DNA from: Chloroflexota bacterium
GTDB lineage: Bacteria > Chloroflexota > Anaerolineae > Anaerolineales > Villigracilaceae
Direction: 5' to 3'
Length of the DNA stretch: 64,000 nt
Assembly (NCBI GenBank): GCA_021824575.1
Contig: JAKAKJ010000016.1
Location: 62,001-126,000 of the forward strand
Within the stretch, counting starts at the first letter, position 1; the number at the start of each line of letters is the position of its first letter. A program made the position numbers and the translations under genes. The notes under the pieces are model-generated. The model had not been told where the DNA came from, searched no databases, and was given only the letters and a program-made list of their open reading frames with translations. This document shows, in pieces, positions 52,084-60,286 of this stretch.

Positions 52084-54537
52084 TCAGGGCGAACAAGGCT
52101 GGGAAAGCGGCGCGCTCAAAAAAGCTGAGTTCGAATCTGGAAATAAAATCAGGCGAACATCAATGTAGTTTTGATTCTGGCAGCCTAAAACAATCGCGTC
52201 CGCGCCCTGCGGAAATGGGCTCGGAATATTTTTGGACTGGAAGACTGCATCATGACGGGTTTGATTGAGCAGCAAAAATCCCATCCGCGAAAAGTCGCGC
52301 ATGGCATAAGCGGGCCATGGATTTGTGGAAACCAGCCCATCGCCGCGAGAAAAGAAACGCGGATATAACACGCGGCCCATTTGTGCCGTCGCCTGCGATT
52401 GCACCATGAATTCAGAAATTTGAGATTGATCCACGCCAAGTTGTTTTACGGCTGATGAAGTTGAAAGTTCGGTTGCAAGCATCGCCGGAGTTTGATTCAC
52501 ATAACGCGGCGAAGCAGTGTCCTGCGCCAGCCACGGCAATGCACTGACAAGCGCAAAAGCTCCGGCGAGCAAAAATCCCTGTGCCCAATTTTTATTTTCG
52601 TGGTCAATCACCGCAAATGCCGGCATGAAGATTTTTTCTGCGTCTGCGCCAAAAGATAAAGCAATCATCGCAAAGATTTCTGCGACACCAATTCCGAGAT
52701 AAAAATACGCGATCCAATCCGCGGGCAAATCGTAGCGCCAGCCCGAGAAACGCGCAACGCCATTCGTCAGCGCATAACTCAACGAAAATACCAACGGCAA
52801 TAAGCCCGCCCACCTCAGCCGCTTCCACGATGCGCCAACGCCCAGTGCGATCAACGCAAAATAAAAGACAATGAGCAAAAGGTTATACCAGGCCAGCTTG
52901 CCATCCCAACCCATCCAGTAAAGGTTAAGAGGAGCGAACAGACCATTATATTTTTCGATCAACGGCAAAGCTAACATACCATCAATTTGCGTGGCAAAAG
53001 CATGTGTGGCAATAAAGCCAAGAACAAACTTTGGATCTTTGAGCGCAAAAGTGAACAAAATTCCAAACAGACTCTTACCTTGCAAGTCCACGCTCTGAAG
53101 ATCAAGATTGCCGGTATATTTGTATTGGCTGGCAATGACCCGATATTCAAACGGCGCGTCGAAGGTGATTTGGCCGCTTACCAAATAATTGTGTAAGAGC
53201 CATGGGAAGATTGAGGCAACTAAACCCAGAACAAAGAACGAAGAAAGAAGAAAGAAGGATTTTTTATTTTTCCATCCAAAAGCAAGAAACGCTAGAATAA
53301 GAATGAACGGCAGAATTAACAATGATTGCGTGCGGAGGAGCAACAACAACCCGAACATGCCTCCGGCAATGAATGCGCTCTTCCAATCTTTGCGTTCGAG
53401 CCAGCGCAATGCAAACAAACAAGCCAGTAAAATCAGCAGGAGCGTCGGCAGGTCAACCAATAAAGTCTTGGTATTCGATACGCGCGTTTGTGAAGAGATG
53501 AGCAGACCTGTCCATTCGCGGAAGATGACGAACAGCGCCGCGATCACACCGGCAGCGCGGCTGTACAATTTCTTCCCGAGATAATACATCGCAACCGGCA
53601 GCAACGCCAGGACGACCGTCTGCCCGGCAATGATCAAGTCATAACGCTGACCAAACAACACATGCAGAAATGCCAGCAATACAATGTAAAGCGGGCGCGT
53701 CGGAATGTCGCCTTGATACGGATAGCCGATCAACAGACTTTGCGCCATCGAGTCGTAGTAACCCGCGTCAGAATATGGGAACGGAATATTCGTCGGCGGG
53801 CTCATTGGCGCATAAAAGCTGCTCTGCATCACGCCAAGCGGAACGCTGAGCCAGATAATAATTGCAAAAAGAAACAGCGCGACCGGGACAATAAAATCAA
53901 GCGAACGAGCGCGCGCGGAAAGCGCAAAACACAAAACACAAAGTCCGCCGATGAGAGCAAGGGCGAATTGCCATCCAAGCAACGGAACGCCAGGTTCGCC
54001 CCAGTAAGCGCTATCGGGAGTCAGTCCAATGCGTGTGACGGCAACAAAGAGCAGAGCAAAAAGCAAAAGGCAAAACGCAATGAGGGAAGATTGGAAAATG
54101 GATTTGCGTTCGGCGAAGACCTTCCAGTTCAATCCGTAGCGCGCGGCGAGGCCGAATAGCGAAAATTCAAATGTCAGGAAAATCAAATAGAATAGAAGCG
54201 GGCTGAGGCGCTGGTAATACGAAAGGAGCAGATGCGGGTCAACGTGCTTCAGGTTGAGATAACGCAGCAGAAAAAGCGCGGCGGCTAAAGTCAAAGAAAG
54301 AAGCGCCGAGAAAATTATCAATGAGGGACGCGCCAAAGCATCCATTCGTCGCAGCGGGCGGACAGCCAGGAAAATCCCAAACACGAAAAACGCAAACAGC
54401 AGTCCGAGCAAAGCCAGGCGCGATAAAGAAAACGAACTGCCCTCGTGCGGTATCAAAATCAGCGCGAAGAAAGCGGCTCCCGCTTCGAGAGCCGCCAACA
54501 CAAAGAACCAACGCCAAAGAGATTGTTTTTGATTCAT
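52084..54537 (-). CDS. Large GT-C fold membrane glycosyltransferase-like protein
   Basis: An 817-aa protein with roughly 15-17 hydrophobic helices, much larger than the other GT-C proteins here because six or so extra helices precede the catalytic module. The core has IPFPYSDAGYYDSMAQSLL with D/Y residues in the first outer loop and RPLYIVLLAFLHVLFGQ. A soluble C-terminal ~130 residues ends with VILGCQNQNYIDVRLI-like strands. One base separates it from mutY, so readthrough is likely. Substrate unknown. Confidence 0.7.
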   Translation of the reverse strand: MNQKQSLWRWFFVLAALEAGAAFFALILIPHEGSSFSLSRLALLGLLFAFFVFGIFLAVRPLRRMDALARPSLIIFSALLSLTLAAALFLLRYLNLKHVDPHLLLSYYQRLSPLLFYLIFLTFEFSLFGLAARYGLNWKVFAERKSIFQSSLIAFCLLLFALLFVAVTRIGLTPDSAYWGEPGVPLLGWQFALALIGGLCVLCFALSARARSLDFIVPVALFLFAIIIWLSVPLGVMQSSFYAPMSPPTNIPFPYSDAGYYDSMAQSLLIGYPYQGDIPTRPLYIVLLAFLHVLFGQRYDLIIAGQTVVLALLPVAMYYLGKKLYSRAAGVIAALFVIFREWTGLLISSQTRVSNTKTLLVDLPTLLLILLACLFALRWLERKDWKSAFIAGGMFGLLLLLRTQSLLILPFILILAFLAFGWKNKKSFFLLSSFFVLGLVASIFPWLLHNYLVSGQITFDAPFEYRVIASQYKYTGNLDLQSVDLQGKSLFGILFTFALKDPKFVLGFIATHAFATQIDGMLALPLIEKYNGLFAPLNLYWMGWDGKLAWYNLLLIVFYFALIALGVGASWKRLRWAGLLPLVFSLSYALTNGVARFSGWRYDLPADWIAYFYLGIGVAEIFAMIALSFGADAEKIFMPAFAVIDHENKNWAQGFLLAGAFALVSALPWLAQDTASPRYVNQTPAMLATELSTSSAVKQLGVDQSQISEFMVQSQATAQMGRVLYPRFFSRGDGLVSTNPWPAYAMRDFSRMGFLLLNQTRHDAVFQSKNIPSPFPQGADAIVLGCQNQNYIDVRLILFPDSNSAFLSAPLSQPCSP

Positions 54538-54570
54538 GAAGAGACCGTCAAGTCAATCTGGTCCCGATAT

Positions 54571-54589
54571 GCGGCGTCTCTAGCGCCGC
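54571..54589. repeat. GCGGCG-TCTCTAG-CGCCGC hairpin
   Basis: A six-base GC stem with seven-base loop in the 66-bp gap between two minus-strand genes. Its GCGGCGTC start is worded like the three-arm elements at 39894 and 60342. It may terminate the 54604-54906 gene. Confidence 0.5.
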
Positions 54590-54603
54590 CGCTCGACCAT
54601 CTT

Positions 54604-54906
54604 CTAAAATTGAAAACCATTGCGCGCCGGGACAACCTTATAAGAGAAGTTATTGACAAAAGTCAACAGCCGGTTTTCCAGCGCCGCCCATTCTTTGGAA
54701 CCAAGAATTTCGCGAGCCTTTGGGGCAGTTTCCGCCAGCAAGCCAACCTGAATTTGTGGATACGTTCCGAAGACAGTCGCCCAGGCATCAACCGGTTGAA
54801 ACCCCAGGCGCTGAACGCCCGGCACCCATTCTCCGATCACGAACTCGAAATATTCCTGTTCGTGTTCGGCAGCGATATCCCAGGTCATGATCACTTTTAC
54901 AGACAC
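54604..54906 (-). CDS. Small dimeric alpha/beta-barrel-like protein
   Basis: A 100-aa protein: VKVIMTWDIAAEHEQEYFEFV, then RLGFQPVDAWATVFGTYPQIQVGLLAE and SKEWAALENRLLTFVNNFSYKVV. The pattern of strand-helix-strand with a final K/R-V-V strand resembles NIPSNAP/ABM-type dimeric barrel proteins. The GTG at 54906 keeps the first strand and lies four bases after the MBL stop; ATG 54888 is the alternative. Function unknown. Confidence 0.6.
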   Translation of the reverse strand: MSVKVIMTWDIAAEHEQEYFEFVIGEWVPGVQRLGFQPVDAWATVFGTYPQIQVGLLAETAPKAREILGSKEWAALENRLLTFVNNFSYKVVPARNGFQF

Positions 54907-54910
54907 GGTT

Positions 54911-55564
54911 CTACTCGCGTTGGTAATCCAAAACGAACACGCGTGTCTCATCGGGCAATCCCGAACGCGTGACCTTTAGCGACGGCTGGGTTTCCTGTTT
55001 GCCCAGTCCCATTTCTTTCAAAAATTTATTAAGCGAATCAAGCGACAGCTTTGTATCCGGCGTGGAATAGTGCATCGGCACAACGATATTCGGCTCGAGC
55101 ACGCTGATGACTTCCGCCGCCTTCGCCGCGTTGAGGCCTCCGCCGCCTCCCACCGGGACAAGCGCGACGTTTACCGTACCCAAAGCCTCGACCTCCGTTT
55201 GAGTCGGCACTTGAGTCAAATCACCAAGATGAGCAACTGTCAAACCGTCATAATCAAAAACATAAAGTGTGTTACGCACCTGCTCTTTGGATTTTTTCCC
55301 GCTTCCGCCGCCATCTGTCTGGACGCCGGTAATGAACACACCGCCAATTTCAAATTCTCCTGGCCCGGTGATGACATGCGACGTGCCCTTGACCGCGTCC
55401 GTGTTGTTGTGGCCAGACGCGTCGTGACTGACCGTTACAATATCCGCTTTGAGCTTGAGCGGGAAATAGCCAATTGATTTATTGTCAAACGGATCTGTCA
55501 CCACCGTTGCCATGTTGCGTTCCGTCAGGCGGAAACAGGAATGACCGTACCAGGTAATTTCCAT
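54911..55564 (-). CDS. MBL-fold protein with degenerate metal site
   Basis: A 217-aa Beta-lactamase_3 (UPF0173-type) protein: EITWYGHSCFRL, VTDPFDN, VITGPGEFEIGGVFITGV, VAHLGDLT and VPMHYSTPDTK. The usual metal-binding H-x-H-x-D-H is reduced to SHDASGH, with only the outer His retained. It may be non-catalytic, single-metal, or use other residues. ATG 55564 has GGAGG upstream and a TATAAT on the minus strand at 55590-55585. It lies just beyond the template repeat of the retroelement. Confidence 0.85.
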   Translation of the reverse strand: MEITWYGHSCFRLTERNMATVVTDPFDNKSIGYFPLKLKADIVTVSHDASGHNNTDAVKGTSHVITGPGEFEIGGVFITGVQTDGGGSGKKSKEQVRNTLYVFDYDGLTVAHLGDLTQVPTQTEVEALGTVNVALVPVGGGGGLNAAKAAEVISVLEPNIVVPMHYSTPDTKLSLDSLNKFLKEMGLGKQETQPSLKVTRSGLPDETRVFVLDYQRE

Positions 55565-55614
55565 GAAGAAGCCTCCGAGCGGCAATTATAACCGCAAAGG
55601 CAGACGATAATGAA

Positions 55615-55658
55615 TTCCCAATTGGACGGTCACATAAGGCTACTGGAACAATTGGGAA
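55615..55658. promoter_or_regulatory. 10-bp inverted repeat between TR and MBL gene
   Basis: TTCCCAATTG (55615-55624) and CAATTGGGAA (55649-55658) are perfect inverse complements 24 bases apart. It may end the retroelement transcript, structure the TR RNA, or be an operator for the MBL gene. Confidence 0.55.
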
Positions 55659-55777
55659 GTTTATATATTTGGCATGGATAAATCAATTCCATACCGGGCA
55701 GAGAGCCAGCCAATTTTGCCGCGATGTCCGACCGTAATCGGAGCACACTACTGGCATTCGACTTATCGCTTGTAAAA

Positions 55778-55897
55778 TTGTGGAGGGCGCACACCCGAAA
55801 ACCGATATTGTTGTTCCTGTTGTTCGGGTTATTGTTGTTGCGGTTCGCGACACGCGCGTTGTCTTCATTGTTGTTCCACGAGCCGCCGCGCAGAGCC
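55778..55897 (-). repeat. DGR template repeat (TR)
   Basis: A 120-bp copy of the end of the 57437-60286 gene. On the minus strand it reads as an Asn-codon-rich sequence ([18 protein letters not shown] and [11 protein letters not shown]) preceded by an in-frame TAG, so it is not translated in that frame. Against the VR it has 20 mismatches, all at minus-strand A (10 A-to-G, 6 A-to-T, 4 A-to-C in the VR); 16 A and all 84 other bases are identical. It starts 18 nt after the avd stop. This is the hallmark of adenine-specific mutagenic retrohoming. Confidence 0.97.
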
Positions 55898-55915
55898 TAT
55901 GGCTCTTGCCCAGAT

Positions 55916-56275
55916 TCACCGCTTTATTGGCGGAGTATCCCGATTTTGTTTCAGCCACGCGCCCAGCAGTCTGCCGATTTCTGACAAACTGCGAGCGGCG
56001 TGTTCATATTGTTTGAGCGTAAACAATTGGTTATCGCGTGCAAAGCGCACCCAGACTCGTAATTGCTCCAATTGGATATCCGCCGACTTTAATTTCTCGA
56101 CCCTGCTCATGCCCTGACTCTTGCCTGCGGCAACCAGCATATCTTGAAAATCGAGAGCAAGCCTTTGGACACGTTCGGCCAGCGTAAAGCGGTAGAGACG
56201 GGGAAATTTCTGCGCGTGTGGAATGAGCCACAACAAGAAATCATAGGTGCGAACGAAAAGCGGAGATTCATTCAT
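55916..56275 (-). CDS. avd: DGR accessory variability determinant (Avd-like)
   Basis: A 119-aa, basic, all-helical protein: SPLFVRTYDFLLWLIPHAQKF, LAERVQRLALDFQDMLVAAGK, ADIQLEQLRVWVRFARDNQLF and QYEHAARSLSEIGRLLGAWLKQ. This is the four-helix-bundle/S23-like pattern of Avd proteins, which form barrel-shaped pentamers that bind the reverse transcriptase and template RNA. ATG 56275 overlaps the RT stop by four bases (ATGA), ensuring coupled synthesis. Gene order RT-avd-TR differs from the avd-TR-RT order of the Bordetella phage element. Confidence 0.9.
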   Translation of the reverse strand: MNESPLFVRTYDFLLWLIPHAQKFPRLYRFTLAERVQRLALDFQDMLVAAGKSQGMSRVEKLKSADIQLEQLRVWVRFARDNQLFTLKQYEHAARSLSEIGRLLGAWLKQNRDTPPIKR

Positions 56276-57327
56276 AAAGCCACCCCGCCCAATATGGAAC
56301 GACGTAGTCCCCATGTGTCTCCATAACCCACATAATGGGTCCAGCTTTTTATGATCTGATCCAATTTTGAAATGTCCAACATACCTTCGGCGTATTTGTT
56401 CAACCGGTGCTGCAACTTTCGGCGGAAGTGAATGGCTTTACGCGTTTTGAGCAAACGATGATCGGAATAAACACGAAAGCCAAGAAAAGGAATGCCGGTT
56501 GAAGTTGGGAAAATCTGCGCACACTCTTCATGCAAGGTGAGCCGCAGCCCGGCAAGCTTTTGAATGATCTGCTTCCTCCAATGATCCAATTCGATTTTAC
56601 TGTCAGAGAAAAGTAGAAAATCATCCACGTAGCGAATATAAGCTTGACATTTTATCTGGCGTTTCACGTAATGGTCGAAATCGTTGAGATAGACGTTGGC
56701 CCAAAACTGGCTGGTGAGGTTGCCAATCGGAAGACCACGCGGACGATGCGCAGCAAACAAGTCATCGCCCGTGAAATAAGTCATCTCGTATTCTTCTGCC
56801 AAAACTCCCACGCCGCTTTTCAGAATCACTCCGCACAGCCATAAAACTTGTTCATCCTTGATGCGGCGCGAAAATTCAGCAATGAGGATGGCGTGGTCAA
56901 TGGACGGGAAGAATTGGCGCACATCGCATTGCAGGAAATATCTATATTTGCGGGCGAACTCCTGCGTGCGGTCCAGGGCGCGATGCGTACCCTTGCCGAC
57001 GCGATTGGCATACGTATCGTGGATAAAACGATTTTCCCAAATGGGCTCGATTACACGGCACAAGGCATGATGCACGACGCGGTCGCGAAACGGCGCGGCG
57101 GAGATCAGGCGTTTTTTGGGGTCGTGAATAAAAAAGCTGTGATATTCGCCCGGCTTATACGTAAAACTTTGCAGTTCAGCCTGCAGGGTGAGCAATTCAT
57201 CCTCTTGTACCCTTTCAAAACTGGCGGGCTGTGCCCTGCCGCGCTTGCCCTTGCGCGCTTTGCGATAGGCAAGATACAGGTTTTCAAAATCATATACTTG
57301 CGGGTAAAGATGTTTATAGGTTTTCAT
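56272..57327 (-). CDS. DGR reverse transcriptase
   Basis: A 351-aa group-II-intron/retron-like RT. Catalytic motifs: FLQCDVRQFFPSIDH (Asp135), GLPIGNLTSQFWANVYLN (residues 198-215; the (I)G-N/Q-x-T-S-Q segment typical of DGR and retron enzymes), YIRYVDDFLLF (YVDD 233-236) and FLGFRVYSDHRLL. No maturase or endonuclease domain, as expected for DGR enzymes. It should copy the TR RNA with errors at A. RBS AAAGGAG precedes ATG 57327. It lies 109 nt after the target gene, past a terminator, and overlaps avd. Confidence 0.96.
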   Translation of the reverse strand: MKTYKHLYPQVYDFENLYLAYRKARKGKRGRAQPASFERVQEDELLTLQAELQSFTYKPGEYHSFFIHDPKKRLISAAPFRDRVVHHALCRVIEPIWENRFIHDTYANRVGKGTHRALDRTQEFARKYRYFLQCDVRQFFPSIDHAILIAEFSRRIKDEQVLWLCGVILKSGVGVLAEEYEMTYFTGDDLFAAHRPRGLPIGNLTSQFWANVYLNDFDHYVKRQIKCQAYIRYVDDFLLFSDSKIELDHWRKQIIQKLAGLRLTLHEECAQIFPTSTGIPFLGFRVYSDHRLLKTRKAIHFRRKLQHRLNKYAEGMLDISKLDQIIKSWTHYVGYGDTWGLRRSILGGVAL

Positions 57328-57350
57328 TTCAACTCCTTTGAGAATTGTTT

Positions 57351-57374
57351 AAAAAATTCCCGCCTTACGGCGGG
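57351..57374 (-). terminator. Terminator of the DGR target gene
   Basis: On the minus strand CCCGCC-GTAA-GGCGGG (57374-57359) followed by AATTTTTT. It separates the target transcript from RT-avd-TR, although readthrough is possible. Confidence 0.8.
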
Positions 57375-57395
57375 AGGTTGCAAACACAGAACGCA

Positions 57396-57414
57396 CGCCC
57401 CGCAGAACGGGGCG
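57396..57414. other. Candidate DGR hairpin/cruciform downstream of VR
   Basis: CGCCCCG-CAGAA-CGGGGCG: a perfect seven-base GC-rich stem with five-base loop, 30 bp beyond the VR 3' end. In characterised DGRs a similar hairpin just after the VR stimulates retrohoming. Confidence 0.6.
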
Positions 57415-57436
57415 AACAGAAAAGCAGAAAACAAAA

Positions 57437-60286
57437 TCACCCGTTGGGGAGGGCGCACACCCGAAAACCGATACCGTTGAGCCTGAGGTCCGGGCTACTG
57501 CTGCTGCGGTCCGCGACACGCGCGCCGTCTACAAGGTTGAACCACGAGCCGCCGCGCAGAGCCAAGTAATTATATGACTTGCTTGAGTAGTTGGCTTGCC
57601 ACTCCCAAACATTGCCGCTCATGTCTAAAAGTTTATGCGGGCTGGCTCCCTGCGGGTACATCCATACCGGCGTGGTCTTGCCAATGCCGCTTTCACCGGT
57701 ATTGGCAAAGTTCGTAAGCTCTTTGCTGTCTTTGAGGAGTCCCCATGCGAAACGTTCCTTTGGTTGAATACCGCCAGCGGCAGTTTCCCATTCATTCTCT
57801 GTGGGCAGACGAATTTCGTTTGGCTTGGGCAAGCCTTGTTTTCCTTCTTCGAGTTGATCCCAATTCTCCAACAACCATCTGCAATAAGCGCTGGCTTCAT
57901 ACCATGAAATCCCAACCACAGGCGCGGCATGGTGTGCGTTCCCGAAGCGCGGGTCGCGCCAGTACCGAGGAAGAAGCACGCCATCTTCTTCCCGTTCCTG
58001 TTTTTGCAGCCAATCCCAGCCTTCACTGCCAAAGGTCTGTTTTGGCATGAGTTTGCTGTTCTCATCATATTTCGGGAAGTCCTTCCAGTATTCTTTGTTT
58101 GTAAAGTTTTCTGGTCTCAGGAAGCGCTCGTATTGAAAATTGGTCACCAGATATTTGGAGAGATAATATTTTTCGCCGGAGATGGGCAGGAAGGTGTGCA
58201 GGTCAGCAGGAATGTAACCTAATTCATCGAGTGTATCTGCGGCGGCGGCGCGTTCGCGTGGAGAAAGAGCGCCCTTCGTAACCAAAGAGAAAAGTCCTTT
58301 ACGTATTTTCGGCTCTGCGGAGGCTTTGTCTTGAAAATGATTGCGTTGATACAAGGCCAGCAGATCGCCGGAATACCAAAAGGCGCGCCAATCGGGATGC
58401 TCCGTTTTGGCAGGCAGGCGTTCCGGTGTCAGGGCAGACAATAAAGTTTCCATACGCTCGTGATCGTTCTCGGCAAAACATAGGTATTCGCCCAACAATA
58501 TCACCACTTCACGCCAGCGGTCATCTTTTTGAACCAAGTCACGCGTAAGCTTGCCAAAATTAGGGCGACGGGTAAGGTAGCGCGCCCCCAGGAATTCTTC
58601 AAAGGTAAGGTGAGGAAAGGCATAAACACGAAGAGGCGGGGTATCGGCTGGCGCATCCGGCACAGCCACCGAACCTTGCAACATCAACAACCCATTTGAA
58701 CTCTGGCAATAATCAAGAAAGGTTTGCACTTTCTCTTTCTTTGGGTCGGGAAAGTGCGCCCAGAGCACACTTGTCAATAAATCTTCCGTAACCAGGGCCG
58801 GGCCGCGCTTCTTATCGCCGTCAGGCTGGCGGCCTTCATGCGCCTTGAATGCGATCTCCCACAAGGCGCGATCCAGAATAGTTCGGTTAATTCCCAACTC
58901 GTCAATGATCGTGCGCTTTTGGGTTTGCTGGGATTGTCCCGAAACAGGGCGTTCCAATTCCCAACGCACGAGCAATAGATCCACGCAACGCTCATACACT
59001 TCTGCGCGTGAGTCGGGTAAATCGTTATAGTGCGTATGGACGACTGCCATCATGGTCAAAATGATCGGGAAGGGCGCGATCTCATGCAAGCGACGGCGGT
59101 CATCGGGCTGGAGCGAAGCCAGCAAACGCTCGCGCTTGTTTGCATAATCCGCTTTTCTGGCAGGCTCGATGCGGGCATGTTCATCATGCCATGCCCTGAC
59201 GAAGAATTCGATCTTTTTATCGTCGAGCAAGGCAAGGTCATGAGTTGACCAGCCGGTCAATTGCCAGCGCGGATCGTTGTGATACGAATAGGTTCTGCAC
59301 GTCACAAGAAAGCGATTGACCTGTTGTCGCTTATAGCGTTCCACAAAATCCTCCACCGATTGGATCACGATGGGGCGCAAATTCAAATCCGCCACTTCAT
59401 CCAGCCCATCAAAAAGCACAAGTCCGCCGCGCTTCTCCAGTTCACTTAGAATCTGGTCAGCAAAATCAGCCATGCGCTCATCGCTCTTGAGTGATTGAAC
59501 GATATAGTCTTCGACCAGTTTGGCGCTTCCTCGTTTACATTCCGCAGGAATGGTCTCGGCCATTCTTCCAAGCGAAACAATGACAGGTAAAACAGGTCCG
59601 CCCTGCCAGTCAGGTAAAAGGGTTTGGATGTTCCGGCTGCGATCCACTTCGGCCTGCGCCATTCGTAAAGCCAGGTAACGAACAAAGGTGGATTTTCCAG
59701 TACCCGGCAAGCCGAGCAAAACAATATGACGTTCAGTATCCGTTGATAATGCTTCCAACGCAGCCAGCGGACGGGTTTCTTCGCGGTTGATCAATTCCTG
59801 CAATCTTTCCTGCTCATCATCACCTGACGCTGGCTGCCGTGGTTTTGATTTTTTCTTTTTATCAACAACGGTGGTTGTATCCAGAGAGATATATAGAGAT
59901 TCAAGAGTCAAGCCGCCGCGTGTCGGGTCGGATGCCTGCGGGTCAATGCCCACCAAACGAAGGGTCCGGCAGTCAGCGATGACTGCATTCAAGTATCGTT
60001 CGCGCGCATTTTCAGGGTGCTTTATGGGGACATCGGCGGGAGGGCGGGTAACGCGTGACGAGCTCGATTCCGCAACTTCATTTTCTTTTGCCGGTTTTCG
60101 ATTTACAAATAATTGCAGAATAAAAATAATCATCGCCCCAATCGCCGCAATATATACCAGGGGCAGGAAACGATCTTCAATCCTGCTTCCGATCAGGGCA
60201 ATGACCGCAATCAATAAAATGGCAAACGCAAGAATGGCGGTTAACTTCCCCGCAAGCGTCTCGAAGAATTTCATCCATTGCTTCAT
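57437..60286 (-). CDS. DGR-diversified membrane NACHT NTPase with FGE/C-type-lectin domain
   Basis: A 949-aa protein. Residues ~14-62 form two transmembrane helices with a very short outer loop, so both termini should be cytoplasmic. Residues ~185-450 are a NACHT-type NTPase: Walker A GLPGTGKS (192-199), Walker B LVLFDGLDEV (289-298), and FLVTCRTYSY. A helical region (~450-695) ends in a HEAT-like LSPRERAAAADTLDELGY. Residues ~699-949 are an FGE-sulfatase/C-type-lectin fold (VVGISWYEASAYC, RLPTENEWE, GNVWEW, RGGSW, IGFRV). Residues ~908-948 are the VR. The FGE catalytic Cys pair is not seen, so it should bind a ligand. ATG 60286 has GGGAGG. Confidence 0.93.
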   Translation of the reverse strand: MKQWMKFFETLAGKLTAILAFAILLIAVIALIGSRIEDRFLPLVYIAAIGAMIIFILQLFVNRKPAKENEVAESSSSRVTRPPADVPIKHPENARERYLNAVIADCRTLRLVGIDPQASDPTRGGLTLESLYISLDTTTVVDKKKKSKPRQPASGDDEQERLQELINREETRPLAALEALSTDTERHIVLLGLPGTGKSTFVRYLALRMAQAEVDRSRNIQTLLPDWQGGPVLPVIVSLGRMAETIPAECKRGSAKLVEDYIVQSLKSDERMADFADQILSELEKRGGLVLFDGLDEVADLNLRPIVIQSVEDFVERYKRQQVNRFLVTCRTYSYHNDPRWQLTGWSTHDLALLDDKKIEFFVRAWHDEHARIEPARKADYANKRERLLASLQPDDRRRLHEIAPFPIILTMMAVVHTHYNDLPDSRAEVYERCVDLLLVRWELERPVSGQSQQTQKRTIIDELGINRTILDRALWEIAFKAHEGRQPDGDKKRGPALVTEDLLTSVLWAHFPDPKKEKVQTFLDYCQSSNGLLMLQGSVAVPDAPADTPPLRVYAFPHLTFEEFLGARYLTRRPNFGKLTRDLVQKDDRWREVVILLGEYLCFAENDHERMETLLSALTPERLPAKTEHPDWRAFWYSGDLLALYQRNHFQDKASAEPKIRKGLFSLVTKGALSPRERAAAADTLDELGYIPADLHTFLPISGEKYYLSKYLVTNFQYERFLRPENFTNKEYWKDFPKYDENSKLMPKQTFGSEGWDWLQKQEREEDGVLLPRYWRDPRFGNAHHAAPVVGISWYEASAYCRWLLENWDQLEEGKQGLPKPNEIRLPTENEWETAAGGIQPKERFAWGLLKDSKELTNFANTGESGIGKTTPVWMYPQGASPHKLLDMSGNVWEWQANYSSKSYNYLALRGGSWFNLVDGARVADRSSSSPDLRLNGIGFRVCALPNG
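57444..57563 (-). repeat. DGR variable repeat (VR)
   Basis: The last 40 codons of the NACHT-FGE gene. Compared with the TR-encoded residues, W-NNNEDN becomes W-FNLVDG, A-N becomes [14 protein letters not shown] becomes R-SSSS-P-DL-R-LNG, and H becomes P: 14 amino-acid changes, none disrupting the frame. The invariant framework (RGGSW, ARVA, IGFRV) is kept. The 3' end (ATCGG to CCCTCC) is unmutated and identical to the TR, as expected for the IMH initiation site. Confidence 0.97.

Noticed and set aside
55683-55958. 91-codon open frame on the minus strand across the TR
   Set aside because: It reads the TR in a frame different from the VR and overlaps the avd end; its Thr-rich product is a by-product of the AAC repeats.
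57314-57331. Shared TTATAGGTTTTCATTTC with the lipoprotein start at 16249-16265
   Set aside because: It encodes the same MKTYK start by chance in two unrelated genes; the homology stops immediately on both sides.
57437-60286. Active formylglycine-generating enzyme
   Set aside because: The catalytic Cys pair is not evident and the active-site face is the diversified region, so a binding role fits better.
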